Program-made: the position numbers and the translations under genes
Source: Cacajao melanocephalus
Lineage: Eukaryota > Chordata > Mammalia > Primates > Pitheciidae
Length of the DNA stretch: 64,000 nt
Reading direction: 5' to 3'
Assembly: GCA_963573385.1 (NCBI GenBank)
Contig: CAUYLG010062032.1
Coordinates: 1-64,000, forward strand
Shown: positions 10,590-23,095 of the stretch, in pieces
Layout: each line of letters begins with the position of its first letter
Numbering within the stretch: position 1 is the stretch's first letter
The notes under the pieces: model-generated
Told to the model about the DNA's origin: nothing
What the model saw: only the letters and a program-made list of their open reading frames with translations
Databases searched by the model: none

Positions 10590-11612
10590 CGTTAAATTTA
10601 GCTGATTGATTGAAAATTTAGTTCTCCATGTCAGAGATGAGGATTTAGGAAAGAGAAAGCAGCAAGAATTCACAAAGAGTAACAAAGATCAGAAAACTAT
10701 TCACAGTTAGAGGTTCAGAGATTCTCAGAGGATGTGCAGATTTACTGAATCTTCAAATTAATACTGATCAACACAAGCATGTGAGGAAATGATCAAGGCC
10801 AGGGTACAAACCACTAGGAAGGGAAGGCAGAAAAGTCTCCAGAATTCACATGTGGTCACAAGTAGTTTGTGTTTCCACTAACCAGAGTAGAAAAATCTTG
10901 AATCCATTAGAGTAATGAGAAGGGTATTGTCTCACCAATGTGGAAAAAATTCTAGCTAGACTAAAAGGTGCTCTGATCTTACCAAGCAAGCTTAAAAGCA
11001 AACTTCAACACAAGCAAATTATTCCTAAATAACTTAACTACATCCCAGAATAAAGCTTAACTAACTACTCAGCACAAAATAAGGTAAAACTCCCTATGTC
11101 CAGCATTTGATAAGAATATATCAGGCATACAAATACGCTGAAAAATGTGATACAAAGTGAAGAGAAAAACATCAATCAAGAGAAACAGACCCACAGTGAC
11201 CTAAAATTAGTAGATAGACATTAAATTAAAATTAGTAAATAGACATTAAAACAGATATCTATGTTTGAAAAGGTAGAGGAAAGTGTCAAATGAGAGACAT
11301 GGAAGAGAGACCAAAGTGTGAAAATCAACTTCTAGAGATTAATCAAACAAACAAGGAAACATAGTGTCTTAGATGATAACTATAGTGGATGAAATTAAAA
11401 GCAGATTATCAATTGCAGTTAAAAAAAGTGAATAATTGTTTAACAATAGAAAGTAACTGAAATTAAAAAAAAATGGGAACAGAACATCAGTGGGATAACT
11501 TCGGTGCCCTATTATAAGGGTAATTGGATTCCCCAAAGGATAGGGGAGAGAAAAGTTTTCAGAAAGTAATGTGTGAAAGAATAATTACTGAAATAAATTT
11601 GGCAAATTGAGC
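10590..11612 (+). mobile_element. L1M 5' UTR plus start of ORF1, degraded
   Basis: The left part (to about 11130) carries L1M 5' UTR motifs such as AAGGTAAAACTCCCTATGTC. From about 11160 the sequence follows the UTR/ORF1 junction of old L1s (AGAAACAGACCCACAGTGAC, AAAATCAACTTCTAGAGATT, GATGAAATTAAAAGCAGATT). From about 11515 it follows further ORF1 sequence (GTAATTGGATTCCCCAAAGG, GAAAGAATAATTACTGAAAT). ORF1 encodes the L1 RNA-binding coiled-coil protein. Here it is full of stops and indels and cannot be expressed. L1 copies that keep their 5' end are uncommon. The 3' part is missing. Confidence 0.7.
11202..11248. repeat. Short direct duplication inside the L1M relic
   Basis: A 22-base unit at 11202-11223 recurs at 11227-11248 with one substitution, which indicates a local duplication after insertion. 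Confidence 0.85.
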
Positions 11613-11999
11613 TCTCTACAGCCGAGTAAGTGTCCAAAGTTTCTTCTTTTCTCGTACTTTCTACTGACCTGAGCATTGCTTTGAGACAAGTCCACATGAA
11701 ACAAAAATGAGGCAAAGGTAAAGAAAAGGAAAACTTCTCTTGGTCAATCAAAATGAGATGGCTGAAAAGAATGCCAAATCCTCACCACAAGTAATGGAGT
11801 GAATGGTCACCTTGGTCCAGAGTTGAGAAGACTGTGAGCCTCAGGATGGTTCTAACACAGGATGACCCACTCACCTGGCTGCAGTCCCTGTAATTCAGAC
11901 TCAACTTTAGGGCTCTTCCCCCGATCCACAAGCCAGATTCCTGATTTCTCTCTCCCTTTTTTTCCTGTTTTTTCTTATACTCTTTCTTTTTAAAATCTT
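11613..11999. other. Unassigned sequence
   Basis: No feature recognised. It could be more degraded L1 at the left edge. Confidence 0.4.
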
Positions 12000-12235
12000 C
12001 TTACTCTCTCTCTAAGCTCTACAGAGTGTCTTCTTTGTTATTTCCTTATATATTTTATATTTGCCTATGAATTACCATCCCCTTAAGGTTAAGGCTTCTA
12101 TAAAAGATCAGGCAATAATCTTTGTAACGTAATTATTTCTTAGGGACCACCACCACTCACTCTTGTCTGTGTTTGGCACAAAGAACAAGAAGCAGAGTAC
12201 TCATCAATTCAGGCAGATGAGGAGTCAGTACAGAA
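12000..12235 (+). mobile_element. Possible L2 3' end
   Basis: Weak L2-like order: a TATATATTTTATATTTGCC tract, ACCATCCCCTTAAGG, then GTTTGGCACAAAGAACAAG and TCAATTCAGGCAGATGA at positions expected for the L2 3' UTR end. Strongly diverged. Confidence 0.3.
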
Positions 12236-13385
12236 AGCATTCATACATAAAGGTTTACATCTCAGCAATTTCTAGACACAAAAGACTTATGAAATTCTAA
12301 TATTTTATTTTGACACAGTTCTTTTGTAGTCATTTGTTAAATACAAATACAGAATTTTAAAAATCATTTTATAATAATTGTAGTATTTGCCAGTCTGTTT
12401 ATACCAGATAAATTGTATGTACAAATAGGTGGGGAGGTAGTCATAATAATGCGGGAAAAGGTTGCATAGTATCTGGCACCATATCTCACTATCTTTTACG
12501 TAATATGCTTTAATATGTTCAATAAAACATTTTTAGTAGAGGGCTCAAAAATTATGATAAATACCAGTCACAGAATCAAGAAAGGCATCTAGTTTTATCT
12601 ACAAAAGACTTTAGAAATAATCTTACCATAACATATCCACCAAATTTAATGATGAACATTAGATCACTTTTTTTCCATTATAATCTTGTTTTCTCTCATA
12701 ATGCTATCCATTAAAGAATAGCTTCTCTTGTAAAAGCTTCTAAAAAAACCATCAAATCTTCCTTTGTTCCATTCCAGCTCAGCTGTGTGTTCCACCTGTT
12801 CTGTGCTTGCTAAAAATAAAATGAAAAAATAAAATGACCATCTAAAGTGGTTTCACAAAAGAGTGTATCATAGATCCTGTGAAATTCTTCCTAAGTCCTT
12901 TGAGTGGCTGGATATCTTGAAATGGCAAATGAATTGCTCACAGAACAGTGCACTATTCAAGGTTTGTTCACGGAGTCTTAATTCTCGCAGTGATCTGTGG
13001 GCATGATAACATAACCTATACAGTGTTCACTTTTCTCTTGGGTGGTTTGGGCCTTCTTAAACCATTTATTCAAACACTATCTTTTCAATCTTAACCTTAT
13101 AATTTTTATTTCTAAAGCTAAGTGAGCACAAACCAGGTACCTGTACCTGGTAGGGGTTTTCTAGGCTATAGGAAAATGAAAGAGACATTGAAAAGCAAAT
13201 GGGTGCAGTTGAATTGAAAACTCTTCCCTCCCCACATTGAAGGCCAGTTGAAGGTTGGCATCTGAACAGAAAACATCTTCATAGACATGAATGGGAAAAG
13301 TTAATGCTCAGAGTCCAGAAGGAAAATTCAACCACTCCTACTCATTGCTTCTAGAAATTACTTTATAAGTGATCATGAGGAATTC
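12236..13385. other. Unassigned sequence
   Basis: No assigned feature apart from a small palindrome at 13132-13151: ACCAGGTAC and GTACCTGGT arms around a two-base centre. Confidence 0.5.
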
Positions 13386-13440
13386 TTTCTCTATCTCACT
13401 CTCTCTCCCTCTCCCTCCTCCCTCATTGCTCCCCTCTCCT
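13386..13440. repeat. CT-rich low-complexity tract
   Basis: Pyrimidine-rich run of CTCTCTCCCTCTCCCTCC type. Confidence 0.9.
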
Positions 13441-13510
13441 AATTCTGGCTGAAATTGGCACCAAAGTCAAATGTAGCTAAGCAAACACATTAAAGTGTCA
13501 GTATGAGACA

Positions 13511-13631
13511 GATATGTATGTATGCATAATACACATATATATATTTATCTGGAGATATATACACATATGTGTGTATGTGTGTGTGTATATATATATCCAT
13601 GTATATATATGTGTATATATATATATATAAA
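13511..13631. repeat. Compound (TATG)n/(TG)n/(TA)n microsatellite
   Basis: Interleaved TATG, GTGT and TATA runs over about 120 bases. Likely unstable in length. Confidence 0.9.
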
Positions 13632-14229
13632 TGTATTATTTTTCTCCTAATTCTACCCACAAAAGCAGCACTAATACCTTAAGAGCCATAAGTGAACTTT
13701 GTGCCCAGATGGCTTTTTATACCTGTCCCTACTGAAAGGAACAAAAGCCGCTTGGAGAAATGTCTGGTTCAGGGCTGGGACAAAGAAGGTGCATGATGAA
13801 ACCGGAACATCTTTTTGTGCCAGAAAGGAAGGAAGTGCTCAAGAAAACAATGGGGATATGTCCAAAATAAATAGGCAATCGCTTGAAGGGGTTCCTGCTG
13901 ACCAAACCTAGGGACAATTTGAGTATCAAAATAAATGAGGATTGCAATGGATTGTAGGGATTAAATAAAGTAGGAAATGAGTCTATTATAATAAACAGAT
14001 GCATGCATATATAAATGGATAAATAAACAGAGCGGTGGCAGGGAATACCATTTGCAGCCATTGTGATAAAGAATAATTCAGGCAAGAAATACCGGTAGAA
14101 CACTATATCTTTGGGAAGAGCTGGATGAGAAGCAGGCTACTTGCATGTTTTTAAAGTGTCTCATCACAGACTGCTATTCATTACAAGGAGAAAAGTACTA
14201 ACTAAACAGTGGAGAATGCAGATGATACC
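13632..14229. other. Unassigned sequence
   Basis: Two overlapping open frames (13699-13911 plus, 13729-14103 minus) share the same bases and neither resembles a known protein. Read as chance. Confidence 0.5.
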
Positions 14230-14620
14230 TTGACCTGTTGATGCAAATTAACCTCACCAATAAGAGACATGTAGATGTCTTGTAGCTGGGGATGTGGTAC
14301 CCCAAGAAGGATACCACATCACTGCTGCATTATTCCACTTGCAGCTGTATAACCAGAGTCTAATCATGAGAACACATCAATCGAGAACACATCAATCATG
14401 CTCACATGAAGAAACATCCTGTAAAATTACTAGCCTGAATTTTTCAAAACTCCTAATGCCATGATAAAGGCAGAGAAATCCTGAGTAGAATAAAGAAGTG
14501 AAAGAGTTGCAAAAACTAAATGCAGCATGTGATCCTAGATGTGGAATATGGACTACACAGATTAGATGAAAGTATTACTTTGGTATTAAATTTCTTGAAT
14601 TTTATTATCTTCAGATGCTT
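14230..14620 (+). mobile_element. L1M 3' UTR fragment
   Basis: Landmarks of the old L1M 3' end in order: GAGTCTAATCATGAGAACAC, a CATCCTGTAAAATTACTAGCC-like part, AAAACTAAATGCAGCATGTG, ATCCTAGATGTGGAATATGG and ATTAGATGAAAGTATTAC. A 15-base unit (GAGAACACATCAATC) is tandemly duplicated at 14368-14397. Confidence 0.6.
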
Positions 14621-15296
14621 ATTTGAGGATATTTAATTCAGTCTAGTGAGTTTTATGGCAGTTTATTTTACTTCCTAGTTAGTTGGAAGGGAATAATGCC
14701 TTCAGCTGAAATGTTTTGACTCATATTTTCTGTTTTCTACAGTAGATTTTGTCTTGTAGTTTTTGTAGTTATGTTTTTTATTCTGTTTCCAGGTATCATA
14801 GAAACAGAGTTCCTAGTTCAAGAGTATCCTTTTCCATAAATCAAGTAAAATGCGCTTTATTTAATAAGAGAGGTTGGCACTTTGGGCCGAAAGGGAGTGG
14901 TAGGCATCTGCTGCTTCTCTTCCATCTGGACATATGCCTTCATTTTACCTTTTTTTTTCCCTTTCTGTGTCATGATTCCTGATCAAATAGACAACTGAAA
15001 TTATTCTCGGATCGGAAATTTTTTGCTATTTCTTTTAACAGATTCCTCAAAGATTCCAGATTTGTAGCTCTTCAAAGCACGTTTAACCTGTGCATGTAGT
15101 CTCATTGTCACTGCTGGTGTTGACAGAAAAAGGTATTTCAAAAATAGAAGCAAAGGATTGTAATGCAATGTAGGTATAGAATGACAATGGCACTATTTCT
15201 GCTTTTCCTATGCTTTTGGTCTACCTGAAGAGTAATGTGCACTTGCTGTGAATGGCAGGGCCCACATACATTACGTTGATGATTTATTGTTCAAGT
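14621..15296. other. Unassigned sequence
   Basis: No gene or repeat recognised. Confidence 0.5.
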
Positions 15297-15313
15297 AAAA
15301 AAAAAAAAAAAAA
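15297..15313. repeat. Poly-A tract (17 A)
   Basis: Homopolymer with no retroelement body recognised to its left. Confidence 0.9.
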
Positions 15314-15820
15314 CTAGTGAACTTTTACTGAGTAGACTCTTGATCAGTAGGGTAGCAGATGTCTCCCAGAGTGTTTTCCTCCCCAAATTTACAGGGCTCC
15401 TACCTTTCATAGAAAACCATCCTCAACTGTGACTCACGTGACTTATCTTCAGGTATAGCCTCCCCTTGGCAGTCTTTGGGAATACCTCAAAGCAGAATTA
15501 ATCCTACCCTGCTCAGTGTTCCCACAACCTTCTTCCATTATGTGGTAGTCCATCTCAACATGGCTGTACATTATTTATTAGACTGTGGCTCCCTCAAACA
15601 GATAGAGATTGAAGAGGACACCATCTCTGTCTACTAAATCGTGTGAGGCCATTACAAATGGACAACATTTGTAGGCCACTTCATGTGGGCTACTACTCAA
15701 AAACACTTATTAAGTTTTAGCCTAGTGCTTGAGTTTACAAAGTGTGCAGAACTGAATTTGTAGTTAGACAATTTTGCCAAGGGGAGCTGAAATGTTTTGT
15801 GTAGAACAGTGGGAGAAATA
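15314..15820. other. Unassigned sequence with a small motif cluster
   Basis: Mostly unassigned. At 15430-15448 lie overlapping AP-1 (TGACTCA), E-box (TCACGTGA) and GATA-type (TTATCT) motifs. 15590-15650 is weakly L2-like. Confidence 0.4.
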
Positions 15821-15842
15821 TGTTGTTGTTATTGTTGTTGTT
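15821..15842. repeat. (TTG)n microsatellite
   Basis: Runs of TTG with one TTA interruption. Confidence 0.9.
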
Positions 15843-16499
15843 TCTGAAACAGAGAAGAGAGAAAAGAGGTGAAGAATAAATAAGAAAGAGAAGTAGAGAC
15901 GCAGTCTGCAACAGATGGCAGCAGGCTGAAGCTAGAATCCAGACCAGGCCAATGGATTTTATGATTTTAAGGAGGATAGCTAACACACAACTTTAGGTGT
16001 TTGAAGTCTACAATGATCAGTTATATACACTTTTCTGGCTCTGGAAAACTTGAGTAAGTTCTGTTAAAACACACATAGGATGTATAAGAATTTTGTTTTT
16101 ATGAACACTAAGGAAAATGCTGTGTTTGTTACATGACTGGCCAATTTAATTAGAAAAAGAACGCTACACACAGAACAGTTGCATAATTTTGAAACTAAGT
16201 TAAATGAGAGGAAGCGTGGGGCAGGGGTAGGAAGAGGGTGACCACAAAATTATAAGCCTACAGATAATTCATTAAAATCCTGAGGAGGATTTTTAAGAAA
16301 GTGTGCAATGAAAGCTTGAAGCGGTCTTATCTAGTGTTTAAGAAGAAGGGTTTTCTTGCTGATTTCTCTGATGTGTTTTTATTCATATACAGGAATAGCA
16401 GCTACCTAGTAAGTAACAGGCTATTTACTTAGATAAGAGGTGAGCCCAAGATGTAATACCTGTACTTTCGCCACTAGCTTTAGAAATAAATGTCTAATA
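15843..16499. other. Unassigned sequence
   Basis: No feature recognised. Confidence 0.5.
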
Positions 16500-16890
16500 G
16501 GACCTATTTTGGCACTGCAATGAAAACTACCAAAATTGGAAAACTCCTAAGTGTTCAACAATAGAGAAATGAATAAACAAATTACAGTATATTTGCTCTG
16601 CTTTGTACATGTCACAATCACAAGATTGAAATCTATCTATATAAGCTGACATGTTAAGTTTCCTAAGACATAATGCCATGTGACAAAAGATAGGTTGTCC
16701 TACCATACAACTGCCCTATTTATGGAAATGTTCAGGACACTATGTATTAACAGCAATTGCCCCCAGTTGAATGATTTGATTGGAGGGAAAAAAGGTAGAT
16801 CTTCACTTTGCTCTTCCTATCCTTTTATGTTACTCAAAATTTTGTCATAAGAATTTACATATATGCACAAAATATTGTAATATGTTAATA
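16500..16890 (+). mobile_element. Possible L1M 3' end remnant
   Basis: Phrases of the ORF2/3' UTR boundary of old L1s occur in order: ACTCCTAAGTGTTCAACAAT, AGAGAAATGAATAAACAAAT, then a downstream AT-rich tail with TTGCTCTTCCTATCCTTTTA. Diverged, and the boundaries are approximate. Confidence 0.4.
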
Positions 16891-17330
16891 TATAATTAAT
16901 ACATGTGCACTATAAAACAGAACATCTGTCTTTGGAACATGGTTAGTTGAGCTAATGCAAAATTCTCACAATTAACATGGTGGAGAATTATAAAAATTGT
17001 GAATAGTGCTGGGAGTTCACACAGAAAAGAAATGGAGACAGAAACCCATAGACATTGTGAAAAAATGGAAGGAGGTGAGATTGCATGACAAATGAGAACC
17101 ATGTAAGGTAACTTTGTTGGACTTATGACTCAGAAATAGGGTCTCAAAAATATAGGTTTGGAAGTCTCTTTTTATTCAACTTTATTGTAGTAGAATTTCA
17201 GAAGCTGACATTCACTAATTTTACATAAACAATTCAACAAGTTTTGGTAAAAGCATAGTTACATAGGCCTTATCACATTCAAACTTTAAAACAATCCCAA
17301 CCAGAAACTCCTCTGTTGCTCCCCTTCTGA

Positions 17331-17615
<285 letters not shown>

Positions 17616-19244
17616 TAAATGAATTTTTGGTCTTGTTTTTGTGTTTTCTAGAGTTGCATATAAATGAAACCGTACATGAAGAAGCTTTTTAAATCTAACT
17701 TTTTAACTTAGCATGATGCCTTTTAAAGTCAGTCTTGTCTTTATATGTATTAATACTTCATTACATTTTTTTTTGGTTAAGTAGCATTTCACTGCATGGA
17801 TATGGCCCAGTGAGTTTATTTATTTACCAAGTAATGCACACTATAGTTGTTTTCAGTTTGGGGTTGTTCCATATAAAATTTCTGTAAGCATTCATGTACA
17901 GATATTATATAGACATATATTTTCATTTTCCTTGGTAAAAATCTAGAAATGGAATTGCTCAGTCATACAGTAAGTACATGTATGAATTTATAACATAAAG
18001 TGCTAATCTGTTTTCCAAAGTGGCTATAGTAATTTACATTTTCATTAAAAACATATGAGAGCTTGGTTGTTCATCCTTATGAGAACATGGTTTTGTTACC
18101 TTATCTTTATTTTTATTTTAGATGTTCCAAAAAATAGTGATATTTCCTTATAGTTTTAATTAGCATTCCCCTAATGTTTAATGATGTTGATCATCTTTTT
18201 GTCATCACTATTATAGTTTTTTTGGTGAAGTGTCTTTTCAAATATTTTACCTAATTTTTTTAAGTGAATTGTTTGGCTTCTTGATATTGAGTTGTAAGAA
18301 TTCTTTCTATATTCTGGATACAAATTCCTTATTTGATGTATGATTTGCAAACATTTTCTCCCATTCTGTGGATTATCTTTTAATTTTCTTAATGGTGATT
18401 TTTAAGAGCAAGAGTTCTTAATTTTTATAAAGTCAATTTTTTTCTATTTTTTATTTTTATTATTTATCCTGTATTCTCACCTTATCTAAGAAATATTTTC
18501 TTAACCATGTTCATAAAGATTTTCTCAAATATTTTCTTCTAGGAGTTCTAGAGTTTTACATGTTGCATTCAGGCCTGTTATCTATTTCAACTTAATATTT
18601 TTATAACAAGAAAGGTGAATAAGGATCAAAATTCATCTTTTTTCATATGATCACCAAGTTACTCAAGCATCATTTGTAAAAAAGTCTCTTCTTTCACCAT
18701 TGAAAATCAATCATTGTAGAATACTAGTTGACTATATATATGTGTAGATCTATGTTTAGACACTCTATTCTGTTTCATGGATCTAAGTCTTACTTTCCAT
18801 CAATGCAACCCTGTCTTACTATAGCTTCATACTGTGACTGTAAATCAATCCATATGAACTCACCACATTTGTTCTTTTAAAATATTGTTTTAGTTATTCT
18901 CAAAGGTTTGTATTTTTGTGTAAATTTTACAATCAGCTTGTTAATTAAATAAAAATACCTGATGGGATTTTGATTGGGATTGAATTGAGTTTGTAAATCA
19001 ATTTTGGCTAGAATTAACATTTAAATTATATTTAGTCTTTTAGTCCGTAAACACAGTGTATCTCTCCACTGCTTTATTTTTATGTTGATTTTTTTCATCA
19101 ATGATTTTTGATTTCCAGCACCCAAAACTTGCTTAAATTTTACTAGATTTATTCTGAATAATTTCATGTTTATGATACATTGCAAATGGTATTATGCTTT
19201 TAAATTTCAATTTTCAGTGATTTTTAGCTCATAAACAAAGATGT

Positions 19245-19247
<3 letters not shown>

Positions 19248-19292
<45 letters not shown>
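19248..19292. repeat. (TA)n microsatellite, about 22 units, pure
   Basis: Uninterrupted alternating AT of 45 bases within the L1M. Pure TA tracts of this size can extrude cruciforms and vary in length. Confidence 0.95.
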
Positions 19293-19294
<2 letters not shown>

Positions 19295-19690
19295 ACCTAG
19301 CATTCTGTGACCTTGGAAATTTTATGTTTAATCAGTTTAGCGTTTTTGTAGCCCTTTTGAGATTTTCTAAAGAGCTAATTATAACATATGTTAATACAGT
19401 TTTGTTTTTCCCAATATGCATGCCTCTCTTTTTCTTCCCTTATTATTTTCACTAAGACCTCAGCCTAATGTTGAATAGAAATGGTGACAACAGGCATCCT
19501 TATCTTGTTCTGAACCTTAGCAGGTATTCATCAGTCTTTCACAGTTTAGTATCATATTCACTGTAAGTTTTGTCAACTTGCAAGTGGTCCTTATCTTTCC
19601 GATTTGCTAAGATTTTTATAACCATAACTAACAAGTATTGAATTTATCTAGTGCATTTTTGCATGTATTGAGATCCTCCAGGTGTTTGGA

Positions 19691-20137
19691 TGTCAGTGCT
19701 CTTGTTGCATGACCAGGCAATAAGATTTGTATGTGTTTTCAAACAAAAAGCTGAATCTAAGCTGCCTACATAGGCCCAGGAATAAATGCAGCACCCTCAG
19801 TTGACAAGGACTAGAAAATTCCTCCTCTCGAGTTGAAGACATGACAAGGAATCTTGGTTCTGTTCTGATTCCAGACACCAAGAAAATCCAATGAGATAAC
19901 CAAATCTCAAGCAGATTTTGAACTCTCATCTAAAATACAATTATGATAATAGAGTTCCCGAGTTCGGACATTGATATAAAATTGGTTTTATTATAGAATT
20001 AAAGGCTATATATTCTGAAAAGACATACCTGCCGTAAAGGCCACATGGTATCTTTAATTGCGAATAATGGAAGCTAACTCTTCTAAATTCTTCGTACTGT
20101 ATTGAAATTTAAGTAAAATATATGATAGAGTATTTTT
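19691..20137. other. Unassigned sequence
   Basis: No feature recognised after the L1M end. Confidence 0.5.
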
Positions 20138-20285
20138 TTAAATTCATTCATCAAATATTTATTAAATGTGTCTGTTAGGGGTCCAGATATTTTTCAGGCT
20201 CTGATATGATGAATGGAAACATGAAAAATCATGTCTTGTTCCAAGGGGAGATTATTATTTACATGGTACTGCAACTAAATGTGTG
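20138..20285 (-). mobile_element. L2 3' end, minus strand
   Basis: Starts with AAATTCATTCATCAAATATT, the complement of the L2 (TGAA)n terminus. It continues with TATTAAATGTG, CAGGCTCTGATATGATGAAT and TTGTTCCAAGGGGAGATTAT in the antisense L2 order. Confidence 0.65.
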
Positions 20286-23083
20286 CGTCTTATTAGAGTA
20301 CACATTGATTGCATATAACATGATAGCCTCCCTAAGGATATAAAGTACTTTTATATCCTAAAATGTTTGTGAGACCTTTTCTAAATAATCATTAGTAATC
20401 TACAATATTTACATATATGATTACATATATATATGTCTCTTCACTTCATTATTTCAACAAGAACATAAAAAACTGGCTTTGTTCTAGGAAGTTACTTTGC
20501 TTTGTGATATTTCTGCATTTATTTATCCTCTATGCACCTCTTATTAGATAGAATTATACTGAGTTGCTACAAATGAAATAATTTCTATACATTATTTGTT
20601 TTGTCATATAACACCGTTTTCAGTCTTTGCAATGCAAATGTTCTTTTAGTTATTTTAAGATAAACTCTTCAGTTCATATTAATAGCACCATACTAATCAC
20701 TTTATTAAAATATATGAAATCTAATTGCTGATATTAAATATTAGGCATATTTTGCGCTCTTATTTTATCACCAAAGTAAAGCCTCCTCCTAGTCCAGATT
20801 GTATTATTTGAGTAGCCACCATTCACCTCTGCTATCAAATATTTCCACATTAATTACAGTTATTTCAGTGTTTTTGCCTTATTTTATTTGTCCAACTATT
20901 TAATTTCTAATTAAACTCATTTAAGTTACAAACTAAGACGATGTCTAGATTTGTTGTTTCCAGATTTATTGCAGACATTAAGAATGTTATATTCAGTCTT
21001 TAATATATTTCATACAACAAAACACAAGTTGTTGTTTTGCTAATTATTCTATATATAGATTAAAACATTAATCCCTGTTAAAATCATGCTGTTTAGCACT
21101 AAGTTTTGTTGGATGAAGGGGTGGTCAAACTGGGGCATGTCATTTTTTGACAACAGAGTTAACCGAGTGGTTGGGAATTGCTCATTAGGTGTCACTTTTG
21201 TCTAACACCATTATATGTGAGCTTCCAGTAGGAGTGCCTTCTCATGGAGGGTGGTTATTCATCAGTCAAGAGGCTTTAAGTGTGTATAATCACCAACTAG
21301 AACCTTCAGTATGCAACAGGCTTCCTTCTGCCTTCGTGTGTAATAGTGGTATTTATAGCTGGAGCTTTTGCTGAATGTTGTTGATATATTACAACAATAC
21401 CCAGCAAATGCACCATATTTCCTTGCTAATCCAAAGCAGAAAATGGCATATTTCTAAATTAATAAGAAAACTGAAAACCACAAACATTTATTTCCATAAT
21501 CTTGTTGCTGACATTAGGATACATGTAAGCATTTAATCCAAGTTCAACTTAAATTCTTCCATCAGTTTTTCCTTAGTTGCTGTGGAGTTTTGTAGGAATT
21601 TAGATAGTTATAGGCTTCCCCTATAAGCTCTCTTCAATAATTTGATTCTTGCCAATAATAAATCTGTCCATCCTGGTAAGCGATGCTTTTGTTATTCACA
21701 TTGCCTTATGTTTATTTAACACAAAACTCTATTTGTGTATCTCCACTGAAATCCTTGGTAATTTTTGATTGTCTATTAAATTGTGTTTTAAAATTGGCAT
21801 TGAGTTTAAAATAAGCTTGTCAGTGGTATGACAGTCATTGTTTATTTTAAAACCATAATAAGTGTAATTCACTTTTCTGCTAAATGGACTCAGTTCCAAG
21901 TAGAATTCCAAGGGATAACAAAATGTCTCTGAAATAAACTTTGTGGTAGAGGAAAAAGCAAACAACCCTTGAAATGAATCAAGAAATTTACATTATCCTC
22001 CTGGCCAAGCGACCACCACCTGCCTGTAATTTTGTAAAACTCACTTGGCTTCATTGACATCTCTCTCCTTGTCAAAATGTAAGACAGTAATAATTGAATT
22101 CATTATTCTTCCTATCAGAAAATAGTTTATTACTTTTAAAACCTAATTTCCTTAAACATTGAAACTCTTTGGCTTTTGTTTATAATTATTGTCTTTAATT
22201 ATTGGCAATACTTTGAATAATTTAAAAATGTTAGGCTAGGCATGTCCGTTGTATTCATTTTGTGCCTCAAAAATATTCAGAATTTATGGATTAGTCTTGT
22301 TATTTAGAAAAACATGTAGAACTTTAAGTATAAAAGCTCAATGTTGATGTGAGGGTTTTTTGTTGCTGTTTCTCTTCATAAATTCACCTGTAAGGTTTTA
22401 CTTTCAATGTAACTTATTATCATTGATTTGACTTATGTCTGTTATTTTCATTTTTCACTGAGTGTACAATATATCTAATTATTCAGTGTTATTGTTTATA
22501 TGTCAGGTGGGCATGCTGATTATTTAGGGTTTGGAAATTTTTCAAAGCCTATAGCATTTTGAAGTCAATGCCGTAGGCTTTCATGATAACAAATGAAACA
22601 GCAAAAAGACTCATTTTCCATTTGATACCTTATAAATGTAATTATACAAGGAAATTCTCTTCACCCATTATAGGATTCTGCTCTCAGAAATAACTCTGTT
22701 TTCAGTGATTTCCAGAGCAAATGCCCTGCAAATGAAAATCTCACTTAATACAAACATGCTTCCAAATGTTTTAGACATGTTACCAATTTTAGTTCAAATT
22801 TAATATTTTAATAATTGTGTTATGAATACTAGTATCAAGGCATCAATTGTAAATCAGTATTAGGTTCTATGATGGAAACACAGTGCATATACAGGCCAGA
22901 TATTCTTGAAAAGCCACATAACATTGAAGTTTACGCTTGAATAGTTTAAGACCTTCTGGGAAAATTAAACCTGATAAATTAAAATTTGCATAAATTTTTG
23001 AAAGTCCTTATGGAGATTGTGCGCATCGATGGACTTTTAAAGAAGACACCATACCTCTTGTATGAATAATAATTGGTGGTATG
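20286..23083. other. 2.8 kb AT-rich sequence, nothing assigned
   Basis: No transposon, microsatellite or coding signal was recognised. This is one of the longest repeat-free stretches here, so conservation data would be informative. Confidence 0.5.
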
Positions 23084-23095
23084 CAGTGAAATTTT

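Noticed and set aside
13699..14103. Overlapping plus and minus frames of 70 and 124 codons
   Set aside because: Opposite strands of the same bases, with no domain or family signal. The frames have no repeat or gene support.
14291..14320. Nine-base inverted repeat GATGTGGTA/TACCACATC
   Set aside because: Short arms inside an L1M relic, within what chance gives in 64 kb.
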